Positions 8,597 through 17,929 of a stretch of 59,742 nt of DNA are shown here, piece after piece. Position 1 is the stretch's first letter. Every line of letters starts with the position of its first letter. This stretch comes from Ancylobacter novellus. GTDB lineage: Bacteria > Pseudomonadota > Alphaproteobacteria > Rhizobiales > Xanthobacteraceae. The notes under the pieces are model-generated. The model was not told where the DNA came from and searched no databases. It saw nothing but the letters and a program-made list of their open reading frames with translations. The position numbers were made by a program, and so were the translations under genes. Location: NCBI GenBank assembly GCA_003241485.1, contig QFQD01000024.1, positions 1-59,742 on the forward strand. The letters run 5' to 3'.

Positions 8597-9448
8597 TCAC
8601 AGCCGGTAGATGCGGATGGCATTGTCGCAGAAGAGCTTTCGCCGCTCCTCCGGCGAGCAGCCGGCGACCGCCTCGTCGACGATGTCGAGCCATTCGGCGT
8701 GGCTGCTGGCTAGATTCACCACCGGCCAGTCGCTGCCATAAAGGATCCGCTCGAAGCCGAAGCAGGCGATGGCATGGTCGATATAGGGACGCAGCTGCTG
8801 GCGCGTCCAGCCGTGGTGATCGGCCTCGGTGACGACGCCGGAGATCTTCACCGCCACGTTCGGCAGCCGCGCCAGGCGGGCGATGTCGTCTCGCCAGGGA
8901 TCGAGCAGGCCGGCGCGGATGCCGGGCTTGCCGATATGGTCGAGCACGAAGCTCGTCTCCGGGCACAAGCGCACCAGCTCGACGACCGCGGCGAGCTGGT
9001 GGTGGAAAACGCAGATGTCGCAGACGAGCCCGCGCGCGCCGAGCAGCCGCGCGCCCTCGACGAAGTCCGGCCGCAGGCAATAGGTGGGGTCCGCCTCGCC
9101 CTCGGTGATCCGGCGTATCGCCCGCAGCGTCGGATGGCGGGCGAGAGCGTCGAGATCGGCGGCGACAGCGCGTCCGTTCTCGATCGGCGCGGCGGCGATC
9201 ATGCCCTGAATCACCGGATGGCGCCCGGCCTGCTCGCTCACCCAGTCCGCCTCCGCGAGATTGAGGTGCGCGTCGATCCAGACCTCGGCGAAGACGAGCT
9301 TCTCCACCGTGGCGGCGCCGCACTGCGCGAGATAGTCCGACACGAAATGCGAACGGTTGATGGCAGGGCGCGTCGCCAGCCATTTATAGCTCAGCCGGTC
9401 GACGTCGTAGAAATGGACATGGCTGTCGACGATCGGAAAATCGGGCAA
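8597..9448 (-). CDS. Amidohydrolase-family lactonase-like protein (COG3618 type)
   Basis: This 283-residue protein belongs to the amidohydrolase-2 group that includes L-fucono- and L-rhamnono-lactonases and 2-pyrone-4,6-dicarboxylate lactonase. The HxH metal motif is in VDSHVHFYD, followed by FVLDHIGKPG and the conserved ILYGSDWPV near the C-terminus. The start is TTG, supported by GGAGGA five bases upstream; no ATG fits the homology. It converges on gntR with only 7 nt between stops. It is divergent from the sugar ABC operon, sharing operator site D. Hydrolysis of an aldonolactone before uptake into the otn pathway is a reasonable inference. Confidence 0.82.
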   Translation of the reverse strand: MPDFPIVDSHVHFYDVDRLSYKWLATRPAINRSHFVSDYLAQCGAATVEKLVFAEVWIDAHLNLAEADWVSEQAGRHPVIQGMIAAAPIENGRAVAADLDALARHPTLRAIRRITEGEADPTYCLRPDFVEGARLLGARGLVCDICVFHHQLAAVVELVRLCPETSFVLDHIGKPGIRAGLLDPWRDDIARLARLPNVAVKISGVVTEADHHGWTRQQLRPYIDHAIACFGFERILYGSDWPVVNLASSHAEWLDIVDEAVAGCSPEERRKLFCDNAIRIYRL

Positions 9449-9539
9449 GGAATCCTCCGTATGTGCCGGCGAAGAAATGGCCGCGGCGGGCCGCCCCTCG
9501 GCGCCCCGATCTGCGTCGGGTTAGCTTTCTAACTGTTGA

Positions 9540-9554
9540 CCTATCATACCAATT
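9540..9554 (-). promoter_or_regulatory. GntR/FCD operator-like site D, between the lactonase and sugar ABC operon
   Basis: CCTATCATACCAATT is the reverse complement of AATTGGTATGATAGG and shares its 13-bp core with site B. It lies in the 233-bp divergent region and could control both directions. Confidence 0.6.
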
Positions 9555-9681
9555 ATTATTAGCATAGCCATGCGTTGCGGGACGTCCAGGTCGCCTGGGC
9601 GGCGTCGGCAGCGGGATTAGAACAACAACGGGCGGCATCGCAATGCGCGACGTACGCCCGAACGATTGCTTTGGAGGAAAC

Positions 9682-10785
9682 ATGAAACGTTCATCACCCG
9701 TCATCCATGCGCTGCTGCTTGGCTCCGCCCTCGTCTGCGGCACGGCGTTGGCGCGCGCCGACGACATCGTCGCCGACGCCAAGGCCAATGTGGAACGCCT
9801 CGGCGCCACCAAGACCGGCTGGACCGGCCCGACCTCGGCGCCGAAGATCGAGCCCGGCAAGCACATCGCTTACCTCTCGGCAAACGAGCAGAACGACGGC
9901 GAGCGCCAGTGGGGCCAGGCCCTGAGCGAGGCGGCCGGCAAGGCCGGCTGGAAGGTCACCGTCATCGACGGTCGCGGCAGCCCGGTGAGCTGGCTCTCCG
10001 GAATGAACCAGGCGATCTCGCTGAAGGTCGACGGCATCGTCACCAGCGCGGACGCCCGCAGCCTCGCGGCGCCGATCAAGCAGGCCAACGAACTGGGCAT
10101 CCCGGTGGTCGGCATCCATGCCGCCGGCACCGCCGGACCGCAGCCCGCGCTCGGCCTGTTCACCAATATCCAGCAGGATCCCGCCTCCATCGGCCAAGCG
10201 CAGGCCGACTGGGTCATCGCCCACTCCGGCGGCAAGGCGAATGTCGTGGTCACGACGAGCGGCGAGTATGCCATCGCCATGGTCAAGGCAACGGCGGTCA
10301 AGGACCGGTTGGAACAGTGCCCCGGCTGCAAGGTGGTGGAGTTCTCCAACACGCCGCTGGTCGAGGCGGCACAGCGCCAGCCCCAACTCGTCGCGACATG
10401 GGTGCAGAAATACGGCCTGCCGCTCTACATCACGGCGATTGCCGACTACACACTGGACTTCCAGGTTCCGGCCCTGAAGGCCGGCGGCGTCGATCCCTCC
10501 AAGGTATTCCTGGTAGGCTCGGACGGCACCAAATCCGCCTATTCGCGCATTCGCGGCGGCAAGGAGTTCCAGACCGTCACCGTCGCCGAGCCGAACGCCT
10601 ATCTCGGCTATCAGGCCGTCGACGAACTCAACCGCGCCTTCCACAAGCAGGCGCCGAGCGGCACCGTGCCGCCGCCCTATCTCGTGACGGCGACCAATGT
10701 CGACGCGCAGGGCGGCAAGGACAACACTTACGTTCCCGACAACGACTTCGCCGAGCGCTATCTCCAGCTCTGGGGTGCGAAGTGA
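9682..10785 (+). CDS. Sugar-type ABC transporter periplasmic binding protein
   Basis: This 367-residue protein has a signal peptide (about residues 1-25) and a periplasmic-binding-protein type 1 (RbsB-like) fold. Recognisable parts are HIAYLSANEQNDGERQWG, VDGIVTSADARSLAAPIKQA and GIPVVGIHAA. The ATG at 9682 is chosen over an upstream in-frame start because TTGGAGGAAA precedes it and it begins the signal peptide. It is the first gene of an importer operon; the ATPase starts 2 nt after its stop. The ligand is probably a sugar or acid sugar, given the following kinase and decarboxylase. Confidence 0.9.
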   Translation: MKRSSPVIHALLLGSALVCGTALARADDIVADAKANVERLGATKTGWTGPTSAPKIEPGKHIAYLSANEQNDGERQWGQALSEAAGKAGWKVTVIDGRGSPVSWLSGMNQAISLKVDGIVTSADARSLAAPIKQANELGIPVVGIHAAGTAGPQPALGLFTNIQQDPASIGQAQADWVIAHSGGKANVVVTTSGEYAIAMVKATAVKDRLEQCPGCKVVEFSNTPLVEAAQRQPQLVATWVQKYGLPLYITAIADYTLDFQVPALKAGGVDPSKVFLVGSDGTKSAYSRIRGGKEFQTVTVAEPNAYLGYQAVDELNRAFHKQAPSGTVPPPYLVTATNVDAQGGKDNTYVPDNDFAERYLQLWGAK

Positions 10786-10787
10786 CC

Positions 10788-12311
10788 ATGGCGACCCTTG
10801 CGCCAGCCAGGGAAGCTGGCGCCGACCGGCCGGTGATCGCGATCCGCGGCTGGAGCAAGCGCTTCCTCGGCACGCAGGCGCTGGACGGCGTCGATCTCGA
10901 TCTCCGGCGCGGCGAGGTGCATGCCCTGCTCGGCGAGAACGGCGCGGGCAAGTCCACGCTGATCAAGATGCTGGCCGGCGTCTACGCGCCGGACAGCGGA
11001 GAGGTGCGGCTGGACGGCGAGGCCGTGTGGCCTGGCGCCGTCCGGCTGCCCATCGCCTTCATCCACCAGGATCTCGGCCTCGTCGACACCATGACCGTGG
11101 CCGAGAATGTGGCGCTGATCGCCGGCTATCCCCGCTGCCTCGGCCTGATCGACTGGACCGCCACGCGCCGTGCGGCGGTGAACGCGTTGAGCGTCCTCGG
11201 CTCCGACATCGATCCCAATCGCGCGGTCGGCGAACTCACGGCGGCGGACAAAGCAATCGTCGCCATCGCCCGCTCGCTCGCCCTCAAGGTCGATGTCGTC
11301 GTGCTCGACGAGCCGACGGCGGCGTTGCCGGAGAACGACGTCGCCAAGCTGCTCGATTGCGTCCGCCGGCTACGCGAGGGCGGCGTGGCGGTGCTGTATG
11401 TCACGCACCGGCTCGACGAGGTCTTCCGCATCGCCGACCGGGTGACGGTGCTGCGCAACGGTCGCCGGGTGTCGTCCGAGCCTATCGGAGCGCTCGACGC
11501 AGCCGCACTGGTGCATCGGATCGTCGGGCGCCCGCTCGAGGAGGTGTTCGTGACCCCGCTCGCCCGGAGCGGGGCAACCGTGCTCGACGTCGAGGATTTG
11601 CGGGCCGACATGGCGGGACCGGTCTCGTTCCGGCTGCAGGCGGGCGAAGTGCTCGGCCTCGTCGGTCTGCGCGGGGCGGGGCACGAGGCGGTCGGCCGGG
11701 CGCTGTTCGGCGACCTGCCACTATCGGGCGGACAGGTGCGGCTCGACGGGCGCGTGCTCGATCTCTCTTCGCCCCATGCCGCAGCCCGACAGGGCATCGG
11801 CTTCGTCTCCAGCAAGCGCCGCGAGGAGAGCCTCGCCAACGGGCTGACGGTCCGCGAGAATCTCTTCCCCGATGCGTTGCTGACCGGGGGTGGGGCGTTC
11901 GTGCCGGTACTGCCGGCGCGCGAGCTGGCCCGGGCCAGGGAGGTGATCGACCGCTTCTCCGTGCGCCCGCGCGACAGTGAGGCGACCATCGCCACGCTGA
12001 GCGGGGGTAACCAGCAGAAGGTCATCGTCGCGCGCTGGCTCATCGCCAGCCGCCGGCTGATCGTGCTGGAGGAGCCAACGCTCGGTGTCGACGTCGGTGC
12101 CAAGGCCGAGATCTACGCCCTGTTCCAGAAGGCGCTCGATGCGGGCACCTCGGTGCTTCTCATCTCCTCCGACATGGAGGAGGTCACGGGCATCTCCCAT
12201 CGCGCTCTGGTGTTCAACCGCGGGCGGATCGCCCGCGAAGTCCCGCGCGAGGAACTGTCCGTGCCCTATCTCACCGCGCTTGCCGCTAATCAGAGCCTCA
12301 CTCCTCACTGA
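10788..12311 (+). CDS. Sugar-type ABC transporter ATPase with two nucleotide-binding domains
   Basis: This 507-residue protein is the duplicated ATPase of a ribose/xylose-type importer. Domain 1 (about 15-245) has Walker A GENGAGKST and Walker B VVVLDEPTAAL. Its signature region reads ELTAADKAIVAIARSL instead of a clear LSGGQ. Domain 2 (about 255-500) has an intact LSGGNQQKVIVARWL but a degenerate Walker A (GLRGAGHEA) and EEPTLGVDVG in place of DEPT. Loss of P-loop residues in domain 2 is common in this family. A GTG at 10782, overlapping the preceding stop, is an alternative start. Confidence 0.92.
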   Translation: MATLAPAREAGADRPVIAIRGWSKRFLGTQALDGVDLDLRRGEVHALLGENGAGKSTLIKMLAGVYAPDSGEVRLDGEAVWPGAVRLPIAFIHQDLGLVDTMTVAENVALIAGYPRCLGLIDWTATRRAAVNALSVLGSDIDPNRAVGELTAADKAIVAIARSLALKVDVVVLDEPTAALPENDVAKLLDCVRRLREGGVAVLYVTHRLDEVFRIADRVTVLRNGRRVSSEPIGALDAAALVHRIVGRPLEEVFVTPLARSGATVLDVEDLRADMAGPVSFRLQAGEVLGLVGLRGAGHEAVGRALFGDLPLSGGQVRLDGRVLDLSSPHAAARQGIGFVSSKRREESLANGLTVRENLFPDALLTGGGAFVPVLPARELARAREVIDRFSVRPRDSEATIATLSGGNQQKVIVARWLIASRRLIVLEEPTLGVDVGAKAEIYALFQKALDAGTSVLLISSDMEEVTGISHRALVFNRGRIAREVPREELSVPYLTALAANQSLTPH

Positions 12312-12320
12312 GAGATACGC

Positions 12321-13316
12321 ATGTCCCCCATGGTCGCGCACTCCTCCGACAGCCGCCTGCAGCACGCCTTGTCCTCCTGGGGGCTGCTGATCCTGCTCGT
12401 GGCGTTGCTCGCGCTGTTCTCGGTACTGAAGGCGGATACCTTCCTCACCAGCTTTACTTTCAATTCGCTGCTGAACTCCCGCTCGATCTACGCCCTGCTC
12501 GCCCTGGCGGTGATGATCCCGCTGGCGGCCAACCATTTCGATCTGTCGGTGGCCTCGGTGCTCGGCTTTGCGCAGGTCCTGGCGAATGGGCTGCAGACTC
12601 AGCAGGGCCTTTCCTGGCAGGCCGCTGCCCTGATCATTCTGGCCGGTGGCGCGCTTGTCGGCTGCATCAACGGGCTGCTGGTCAGCCGGGCAGGCATCAG
12701 TTCCTTCATCGCCACGCTCGGTTCGGGGACGGTGCTGCTCGGGCTGAACCAGTGGTACACTGGCGGTCAGCAGGTGATCGGCACCCTTCCTCCGGATTTC
12801 GTGGCGCTGTCGGGCATGCTCCCCGGCGTCGGCATTCCGGTGGCGATCTTCTATGTGCTGCTTATTGCCCTAGCGCTGTGGATCGTCTTTGAATACCTGC
12901 CCATCGGGCGATACCTCTATATCATCGGCGACAACCCTCGCGCGGCCGTGCTGATGGGGATCAACTCGCCCCGCTACGTGACTCTCGCCTTCACCGCGTC
13001 CGGCGCGATCGCCGCCTTCGCCGGCATCGTGCTGCAGGCTCAGCTTCTTGTGGGTCAAAGCACTGTGGGCCAGGAGATGCTGCTGCCGGCCTTCACCGGG
13101 GCGCTGCTCGGCGTGACCTCGGTGCGGCCGGGGCGGGCGAATGTCGGCGGCACGCTGCTGGCAGTGGCGGTGCTCGCCGTCGCCGTTACCGGCCTCAGCC
13201 AGCTGGGCGCTCCCTTCTTCGTCGAACCCCTGTTCAACGGCACCATGCTCATCGCAACCGTCGGGCTTGCGGAATATGCGCGCCGGCGTCGGAACCGTCA
13301 GAACAGGAAGGCCTGA
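12321..13316 (+). CDS. Sugar-type ABC transporter permease (RbsC-like)
   Basis: This 331-residue membrane protein has about 8-10 hydrophobic segments and the BPD_transp_2 pattern (LAANHFDLSVASVLGF, GCINGLLVSRAGISSFIATLGS, GDNPRAAVLMGINSPR). It forms the channel with the ATPase encoded 9 nt upstream. The 137 nt after its stop contain only a short open frame of 34 codons at 13324 with no recognised similarity, then the otnK gene. Confidence 0.92.
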   Translation: MSPMVAHSSDSRLQHALSSWGLLILLVALLALFSVLKADTFLTSFTFNSLLNSRSIYALLALAVMIPLAANHFDLSVASVLGFAQVLANGLQTQQGLSWQAAALIILAGGALVGCINGLLVSRAGISSFIATLGSGTVLLGLNQWYTGGQQVIGTLPPDFVALSGMLPGVGIPVAIFYVLLIALALWIVFEYLPIGRYLYIIGDNPRAAVLMGINSPRYVTLAFTASGAIAAFAGIVLQAQLLVGQSTVGQEMLLPAFTGALLGVTSVRPGRANVGGTLLAVAVLAVAVTGLSQLGAPFFVEPLFNGTMLIATVGLAEYARRRRNRQNRKA

Positions 13317-13453
13317 ATCGACGATGAGCCAAGCTCGCGAGCCATGCGGCGCCGACGATGTTCGATGCCCCGTGGGCCGCCGGCGGCAGTTATCTGTCTT
13401 GAAACGGCGACCCATTGAAAGACAATAACTCGCTAGGTTCGGATACGGAGAAC

Positions 13454-14743
13454 ATGATGCTTCTGGGCGCGATTGCGGACGACTTCACCGGGGCGAGCGA
13501 CATCGCCAACACCATCGCCAAGGGCGTCGCGCCGGAAGGCGGGCTGCGGACCGTGCAGTATCTCGGCGTGCCGGCGGACCCGGCGGCGGCCGATGTCGAG
13601 GCCGGAATCATCGCGCTGAAGAGCCGTTCGATCCCGGCGGCGGAGGCGCTCGCGCAGTCGCTCGCCGCACTCGACTGGCTGATGGCGCAGGGCTGCCGGC
13701 AGATCGTCTTCAAATACTGCTCGACCTTCGATTCGACCCCGGAAGGCAATATCGGTCCGGTCGGCGAGGCGCTGGCCCGGCGGCTCGGCGTCATGGGCGT
13801 CGTCGCCTGCCCGGCTTTCCCCGATGCCGGCCGCTCGGTCTATATGGGCCATCTCTTCGTCGGCGAGCGGCTGCTCAGCGAATCCGGCATGGAGCATCAC
13901 CCGCTCAACCCGATGACCGACCCGGACCTGCGCCGCTGGCTCGGCCTGCAATGCGCCGATCCGGTCGGGCTGGTGGCCTGGCCCACGCTGCAGCGCGGGG
14001 CGGCGGCGGTCCGTTCGGCGCTGGAGGAGGCGGGCCGGCGCGGCGAGCGACTCGTCATCGCCGACGCCATCGGCAATGGCGATCTGGTAACGCTGGCGGA
14101 AGCCTGCGCCGGAATGCCCCTGCTCACCGGCGGCTCCGGCATCGCCCGCGGCCTGCCGCGCAATTTCATCCGGGCGGGTTTGGCCGCCGGCGGCGGGCCG
14201 GCCGTGCAGGAGGTCGGCGGGCCGGAAGCGATCCTGGTGGGGAGCTGCTCGCGCGCCACCCGCGCGCAGATCGAGCGCCATCGCGCCGGCCACCCGGTGC
14301 TCGGCATCGATGTCGACCAGGTGATGGACGGCCGCCTCACCGCGGCGGACATCGTGGCCTTCATCCAGGCCAATCGCGGCGCCGCGCCGCTGGTCTATTC
14401 GTCGTCCAATCCCGACCATGTCGCCGCGCTGCAGGAGAAGTACGGCCGCGACGCGGTGGCTCACGCCCTCGACGCGCTCTTCGCCTCGGCGGCGAAGGAA
14501 CTGTTCGCGAGTGGCACGCGGCGGATCGTGGTGGGCGGCGGCGAGACCTCGGGCGCGGTGGTCTCGGCGCTCGGCCTCACCTCCTTCCGCATCGGGCCGG
14601 AGATCGATCCCGGCGTGCCGGTGCTGGTGAGCGAGGACGGGTCCGGGCTCGGCATGGCGCTGAAGTCAGGCAATTTCGGTGCGGAGGACTTTTTCGCCAA
14701 GGCGCTCGACGCCCTTTCCGGCCGCGGGAGGGAGGCGGCATGA
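13454..14743 (+). CDS. otnK: Four-carbon acid sugar kinase, OtnK (DUF1537) family
   Basis: This 429-residue protein starts with the family motif LLGAIADDFTGASDIA and ends with the nucleotide-binding part (RRIVVGGGETSGAVVSALG, then GPEIDPGVPVL). Known OtnK enzymes phosphorylate 3-oxo-tetronate at C4. Related members act on other acid sugars, so the substrate is not certain. The ATG at 13454 (second ATG at 13457) is preferred over 13415 because GGAG lies just upstream and homology begins here. Its stop overlaps the otnC start (ATGA). Usual partners LtnD, DenD, PdxA2 and OtnI are not present in the window. Confidence 0.88.
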   Translation: MMLLGAIADDFTGASDIANTIAKGVAPEGGLRTVQYLGVPADPAAADVEAGIIALKSRSIPAAEALAQSLAALDWLMAQGCRQIVFKYCSTFDSTPEGNIGPVGEALARRLGVMGVVACPAFPDAGRSVYMGHLFVGERLLSESGMEHHPLNPMTDPDLRRWLGLQCADPVGLVAWPTLQRGAAAVRSALEEAGRRGERLVIADAIGNGDLVTLAEACAGMPLLTGGSGIARGLPRNFIRAGLAAGGGPAVQEVGGPEAILVGSCSRATRAQIERHRAGHPVLGIDVDQVMDGRLTAADIVAFIQANRGAAPLVYSSSNPDHVAALQEKYGRDAVAHALDALFASAAKELFASGTRRIVVGGGETSGAVVSALGLTSFRIGPEIDPGVPVLVSEDGSGLGMALKSGNFGAEDFFAKALDALSGRGREAA

Positions 14744-15390
14744 GCGAGAAGGCTGCGCGCGCGCAACTCGTCCGCCTGGCGCGCTCGCTGTTCGAGCGTG
14801 GCTATTCGGTGGGCTCGGCCGGCAATATCAGCGTGGCGGTCGAGGACGGGCTGCTGATCACCCCGACCAATTCCTGCCTCGGCTTTCTCGAGGAGGAGCG
14901 CATCTGCAAGCTCGACCGCGAGGGGCGCCACATCTGCGGCGATGCGCCCTCCAAGGAAGTCTTCCTGCACCGGGCGTTCTACGAGACGCGGGCGGGCACG
15001 GGCGCCGTGGTGCATCTGCACTCGACCTATGCCACGGCGCTGTCCTGTCTGCCGGAGATCGACCCTGACGACTGCATCGCGTCGCTCACCCCCTATGTGG
15101 TGATGCGGGTCGGACGGGTGCGGCTGCTTCCCTATGTGCGGCCGGGCGAACCCGCCATGGGCGCGATGATCCGCGCGCTGAAGGGCGACTGCGCGGCGGT
15201 GCTGCTCGCCAATCACGGACCCGTCGTTTCCGGCAAGGATCTGGCGAGCACGGTCTATGCCGCCGAGGAGCTGGAGGAGACCGCCAAGCTGCTGTTCCTG
15301 CTCCGCGACCGGCAGCCGCGCCTGCTGACGCAGGCCCAGGTCGACGAGCTTTCCACCGCCTTTCCGAACGTAGAATCGAGGGGGAGCTGA
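14740..15390 (+). CDS. otnC: 3-oxo-tetronate 4-phosphate decarboxylase, OtnC (class II aldolase/adducin family)
   Basis: This 216-residue protein has the class II aldolase/adducin fold. The metal site is readable: SAGNISVAVEDG (phosphate loop), VVHLHSTYATAL (HxH zinc ligands) and LLANHGPVV (third His), with Glu in PSKEVFLH as catalytic base candidate. With OtnK it would turn 3-oxo-tetronate into dihydroxyacetone phosphate and CO2. It overlaps otnK by 4 nt and is the last gene of the block. After it, 199 nt without features precede the IS3-family element. Confidence 0.88.
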   Translation: MSEKAARAQLVRLARSLFERGYSVGSAGNISVAVEDGLLITPTNSCLGFLEEERICKLDREGRHICGDAPSKEVFLHRAFYETRAGTGAVVHLHSTYATALSCLPEIDPDDCIASLTPYVVMRVGRVRLLPYVRPGEPAMGAMIRALKGDCAAVLLANHGPVVSGKDLASTVYAAEELEETAKLLFLLRDRQPRLLTQAQVDELSTAFPNVESRGS

Positions 15391-15653
15391 AAGTTTCCGG
15401 ATCGTTGGCGCGTCAGAAGAGCATCGCTGTACTCCTGCAGCGGCAATTCTCCCTAGGCAGCCACGAACTGGTAGTTAGGGCTTCTTAGCCTAGCTATGGG
15501 ATATTGCGACTCTATACGACGCTAGCGCCCATTCCGGGCAGCGCGTTAACGTCAACAATCGATCAACATACTTTTTCTTCAGGACACAGTGACGTTGCCC
15601 CTCCTGGCTAATCCAGATTGAAGTTCGTTCTGGCCCATAGAGAGGACCAGAAC

Positions 15654-15920
15654 ATGAGGCGCAGCCGCTTCACTGAAGAGCAGATCATCAGCATCTTGAA
15701 GGAGCACGAGGCCGGGGTGCCGGTCTCGGACCTGTGTCGCAAGCACGGGGTCAGTGATGCCAGCATCTACAAGTGGAAGGCCCGTTTCGGCGGGATGGAC
15801 GTGTCGGAGGCCAAACGGCTGCGGGCGCTCGAGGATGAGAATGCCAAGCTGAAGCGCATGCTCGCCGACGCCATGCTGGACAACGTCGCGCTGAAGGACC
15901 TGCTGGGAAAGAAGTGGTGA
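15654..15920 (+). CDS. IS3-family transposase OrfA
   Basis: This 88-residue protein is the helix-turn-helix OrfA of an IS3-family element: RFTEEQIISILKEHEAG, VSDLCRKHGVSDASIYKWKA, then a leucine-zipper-like segment (LRALEDENAKLKRML). The ATG at 15654 starts the homology. In this family OrfA and OrfB are joined by programmed -1 frameshifting near the AAAG run at its end. Confidence 0.9.
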   Translation: MRRSRFTEEQIISILKEHEAGVPVSDLCRKHGVSDASIYKWKARFGGMDVSEAKRLRALEDENAKLKRMLADAMLDNVALKDLLGKKW

Positions 15921-16573
15921 CGTCCGCTGCCGAGCGCAGGGCTGTCGCCCACCTCATGGAAGCCCATGGGATGAGCGAACGGCGGGCGTGTAAAGCCACC
16001 GGCTTCTGCCGCATGACCATGAGATACAGAGCCACGCGCGAGGACGACGCCTCGCTGCGTGAGCGGATGAAGGCCATCGCCCAGGAACGGCGGCGGTTCG
16101 GGTATCGGCGCCTCCACGTCCTGCTCAGGCGGGAGGGCTTCCGGGTCAACCACAAGCGGCTGTTCCGGCTCTATCGTGAGGAACGGCTGATGGTCCGCCG
16201 GCGAGGTGGTCGCAAGCCGGCGATCGGGACGCGGGCGCCGATGATGATCCCGCTGCGACCGAACGAGCGCTGGTCGCTCGACTTCGTCGCCGACCAGATG
16301 ACTGACGGCCGGCGCTTCCGGATGCTGGCCGTCGTGGACGACTGCACCCGCGAGTGCCTGGCGCTGGTGGCGGACACGTCGCTCTCCGGTGTGAGGGTCG
16401 CTCGCGAACTCGACAGGCTTCTGGCAGAGCGCGGCCGGCCGAAGATGATCGTCAGCGACAATGGCAGCGAGTTCACCTCCAATGCCATTCTGGGCTGGGC
16501 CGACACGGCCCGGGTGGAGTGGCACTACATCGCGCCGGGCAAGCCGATGCAGAACGGCTTCATCGAGAGCTTC

Positions 16574-17929
16574 ATGTATGGACGGCCCCTGCGTTGCAAG
16601 GCTGTTATGAGGCTGGGGCAAGGCGCGGGTCGGGTGCGTTCATGTATGCGGCCTATGAGTGCGGCCCATCTCATGACCGCTGGCCCTGATGGAGTTCGCG
16701 GATCGACGCCTCATCAACGGGACGCGCTTTACCGCGCCTCAAGCTCTGCGGGCTTTGTCGATCCCCGGTCCGCCCGGTCGTGCCATCACCTCACTTTCGC
16801 CCTCGCAACCTATGGATCCGGCTTGCGATCAAGCTGCGGCTACCGCAGGCGGGCGGAAGCTCTCCCCCCGCATCATCAGCGCCCAAGCGATGCGCGCCAT
16901 CTTGTTGGCGAGCGCAATGATCACGACCTTGGGTGGCCGACGTTCCTGCAGAGCTCGGATCCATGCTTCCCCGGTTGCCGCCCGCGCCTTGGCAAAGCGG
17001 ATAGCATTGCCTGCACCAACATAGAGCAGGTGTCGGATGTAGCGGTCGCCACGCTTCGATATCCGTCCCATCCGGTCTTTGCCGCCGCTTGAGTGGCTCT
17101 TTGGGGTGAGGCCCAGCCAGGCAGCGAACTCCCGCCCCGAGCGGAACATCGACGGATCAGGAACTGTACTCACAATTGCCATCGCGGTAATCGGCCCGAC
17201 GCCCGGAATAGACGCGAGACGCCGGCTGACCTGGTCGGCGCGATGCCGAGCGATGATCTGAGCTTCCAAGGCATCGATCCGCTCCCAAAGGCTGGCAAGC
17301 TCGCCAATTAAAACCATCAGCGCATCGCGCGCGAGTGGCGGCACCGCGGGGTTATGGACTTCCGCCGCGAGCTTCTCGACGCGGTGGATGCCTTGCGGCG
17401 CGATGATGCCGAACTCGGCCAGATGTGCGCGTAGACTCGTTGCGAGCATGGTGCGCTGGCGCACAAGGAGCTCACGCGTCCGATGCAGCATCAGCGCTGC
17501 CTGCTGCTCGGCGGACTTTACAGACACGAAGCGCATCGTCGGGCGGGTTACCGCCTCGGCGATCGCTTCGGCATCGGCGGCATCTGTCTTATTGCGCTTG
17601 ACGTAGGGTTTAACGTAAGCCGGTGGCATCAGACGAACCGTGTGGCCGAGCGCGATCAGCTCGCGCGCCCAGTGGTGTGCAGTAGCGCATGCTTCGATGC
17701 CGACCAGGCATGGTGGCAGCCCGCGGAAATAATCCAGGACATGAGAACGGCGAAGCTTTACCTGCGCGAGAGCATGACCCTCCGCATCAGCGGCATGCAC
17801 CTGGAAAACCTGCTTTGCGATATCGAGACCGACGACACTGATCTGCATGGGACGGCTCCTTATGGCTGACAAAGACCGACTGCCATCATGCCACGCCGAT
17901 GCCGGGCGACAGGGGCCGTCCACCCCATC
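16574..17929. mobile_element. IS110-family (IS1111-like) insertion sequence inside IS3 OrfB
   Basis: The element interrupts OrfB between the IESF and NGRF codons. Subterminal inverted repeats of 12 bp (GGACGGCCCCTG at 16580-16591 and CAGGGGCCGTCC at 17910-17921) lie 6-8 bp inside the ends, the arrangement known for the IS1111 subgroup. No target duplication is seen, also typical. About 250 bp on the left (16574-16828) is non-coding; it is where IS110-family elements carry a guide (bridge) RNA. Confidence 0.8.
16829..17848 (-). CDS. IS110-family transposase (DEDD recombinase), apparently intact
   Basis: This 339-residue protein has an N-terminal DEDD_Tnp_IS110 domain (VVGLDIAKQVFQVHA with the first Asp; GIEACATAHHWA with Glu; KTDAADAEAIAEA with the last two Asp) and a C-terminal Transposase_20 domain (RRLASIPGVGPITAMAI, FAAWLGLTPKSHSSGGKDR with the conserved Ser). 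Both domains and length are complete, so this copy may be active. The ATG at 17848 begins the domain. A longer frame upstream has no similarity. Confidence 0.92.
   Translation of the reverse strand: MQISVVGLDIAKQVFQVHAADAEGHALAQVKLRRSHVLDYFRGLPPCLVGIEACATAHHWARELIALGHTVRLMPPAYVKPYVKRNKTDAADAEAIAEAVTRPTMRFVSVKSAEQQAALMLHRTRELLVRQRTMLATSLRAHLAEFGIIAPQGIHRVEKLAAEVHNPAVPPLARDALMVLIGELASLWERIDALEAQIIARHRADQVSRRLASIPGVGPITAMAIVSTVPDPSMFRSGREFAAWLGLTPKSHSSGGKDRMGRISKRGDRYIRHLLYVGAGNAIRFAKARAATGEAWIRALQERRPPKVVIIALANKMARIAWALMMRGESFRPPAVAAA

Noticed and set aside
13324..13428. 34-codon frame between the sugar permease and otnK
   Set aside because: No hydrophobic segment, no similarity and no good ribosome-binding site; probably chance.
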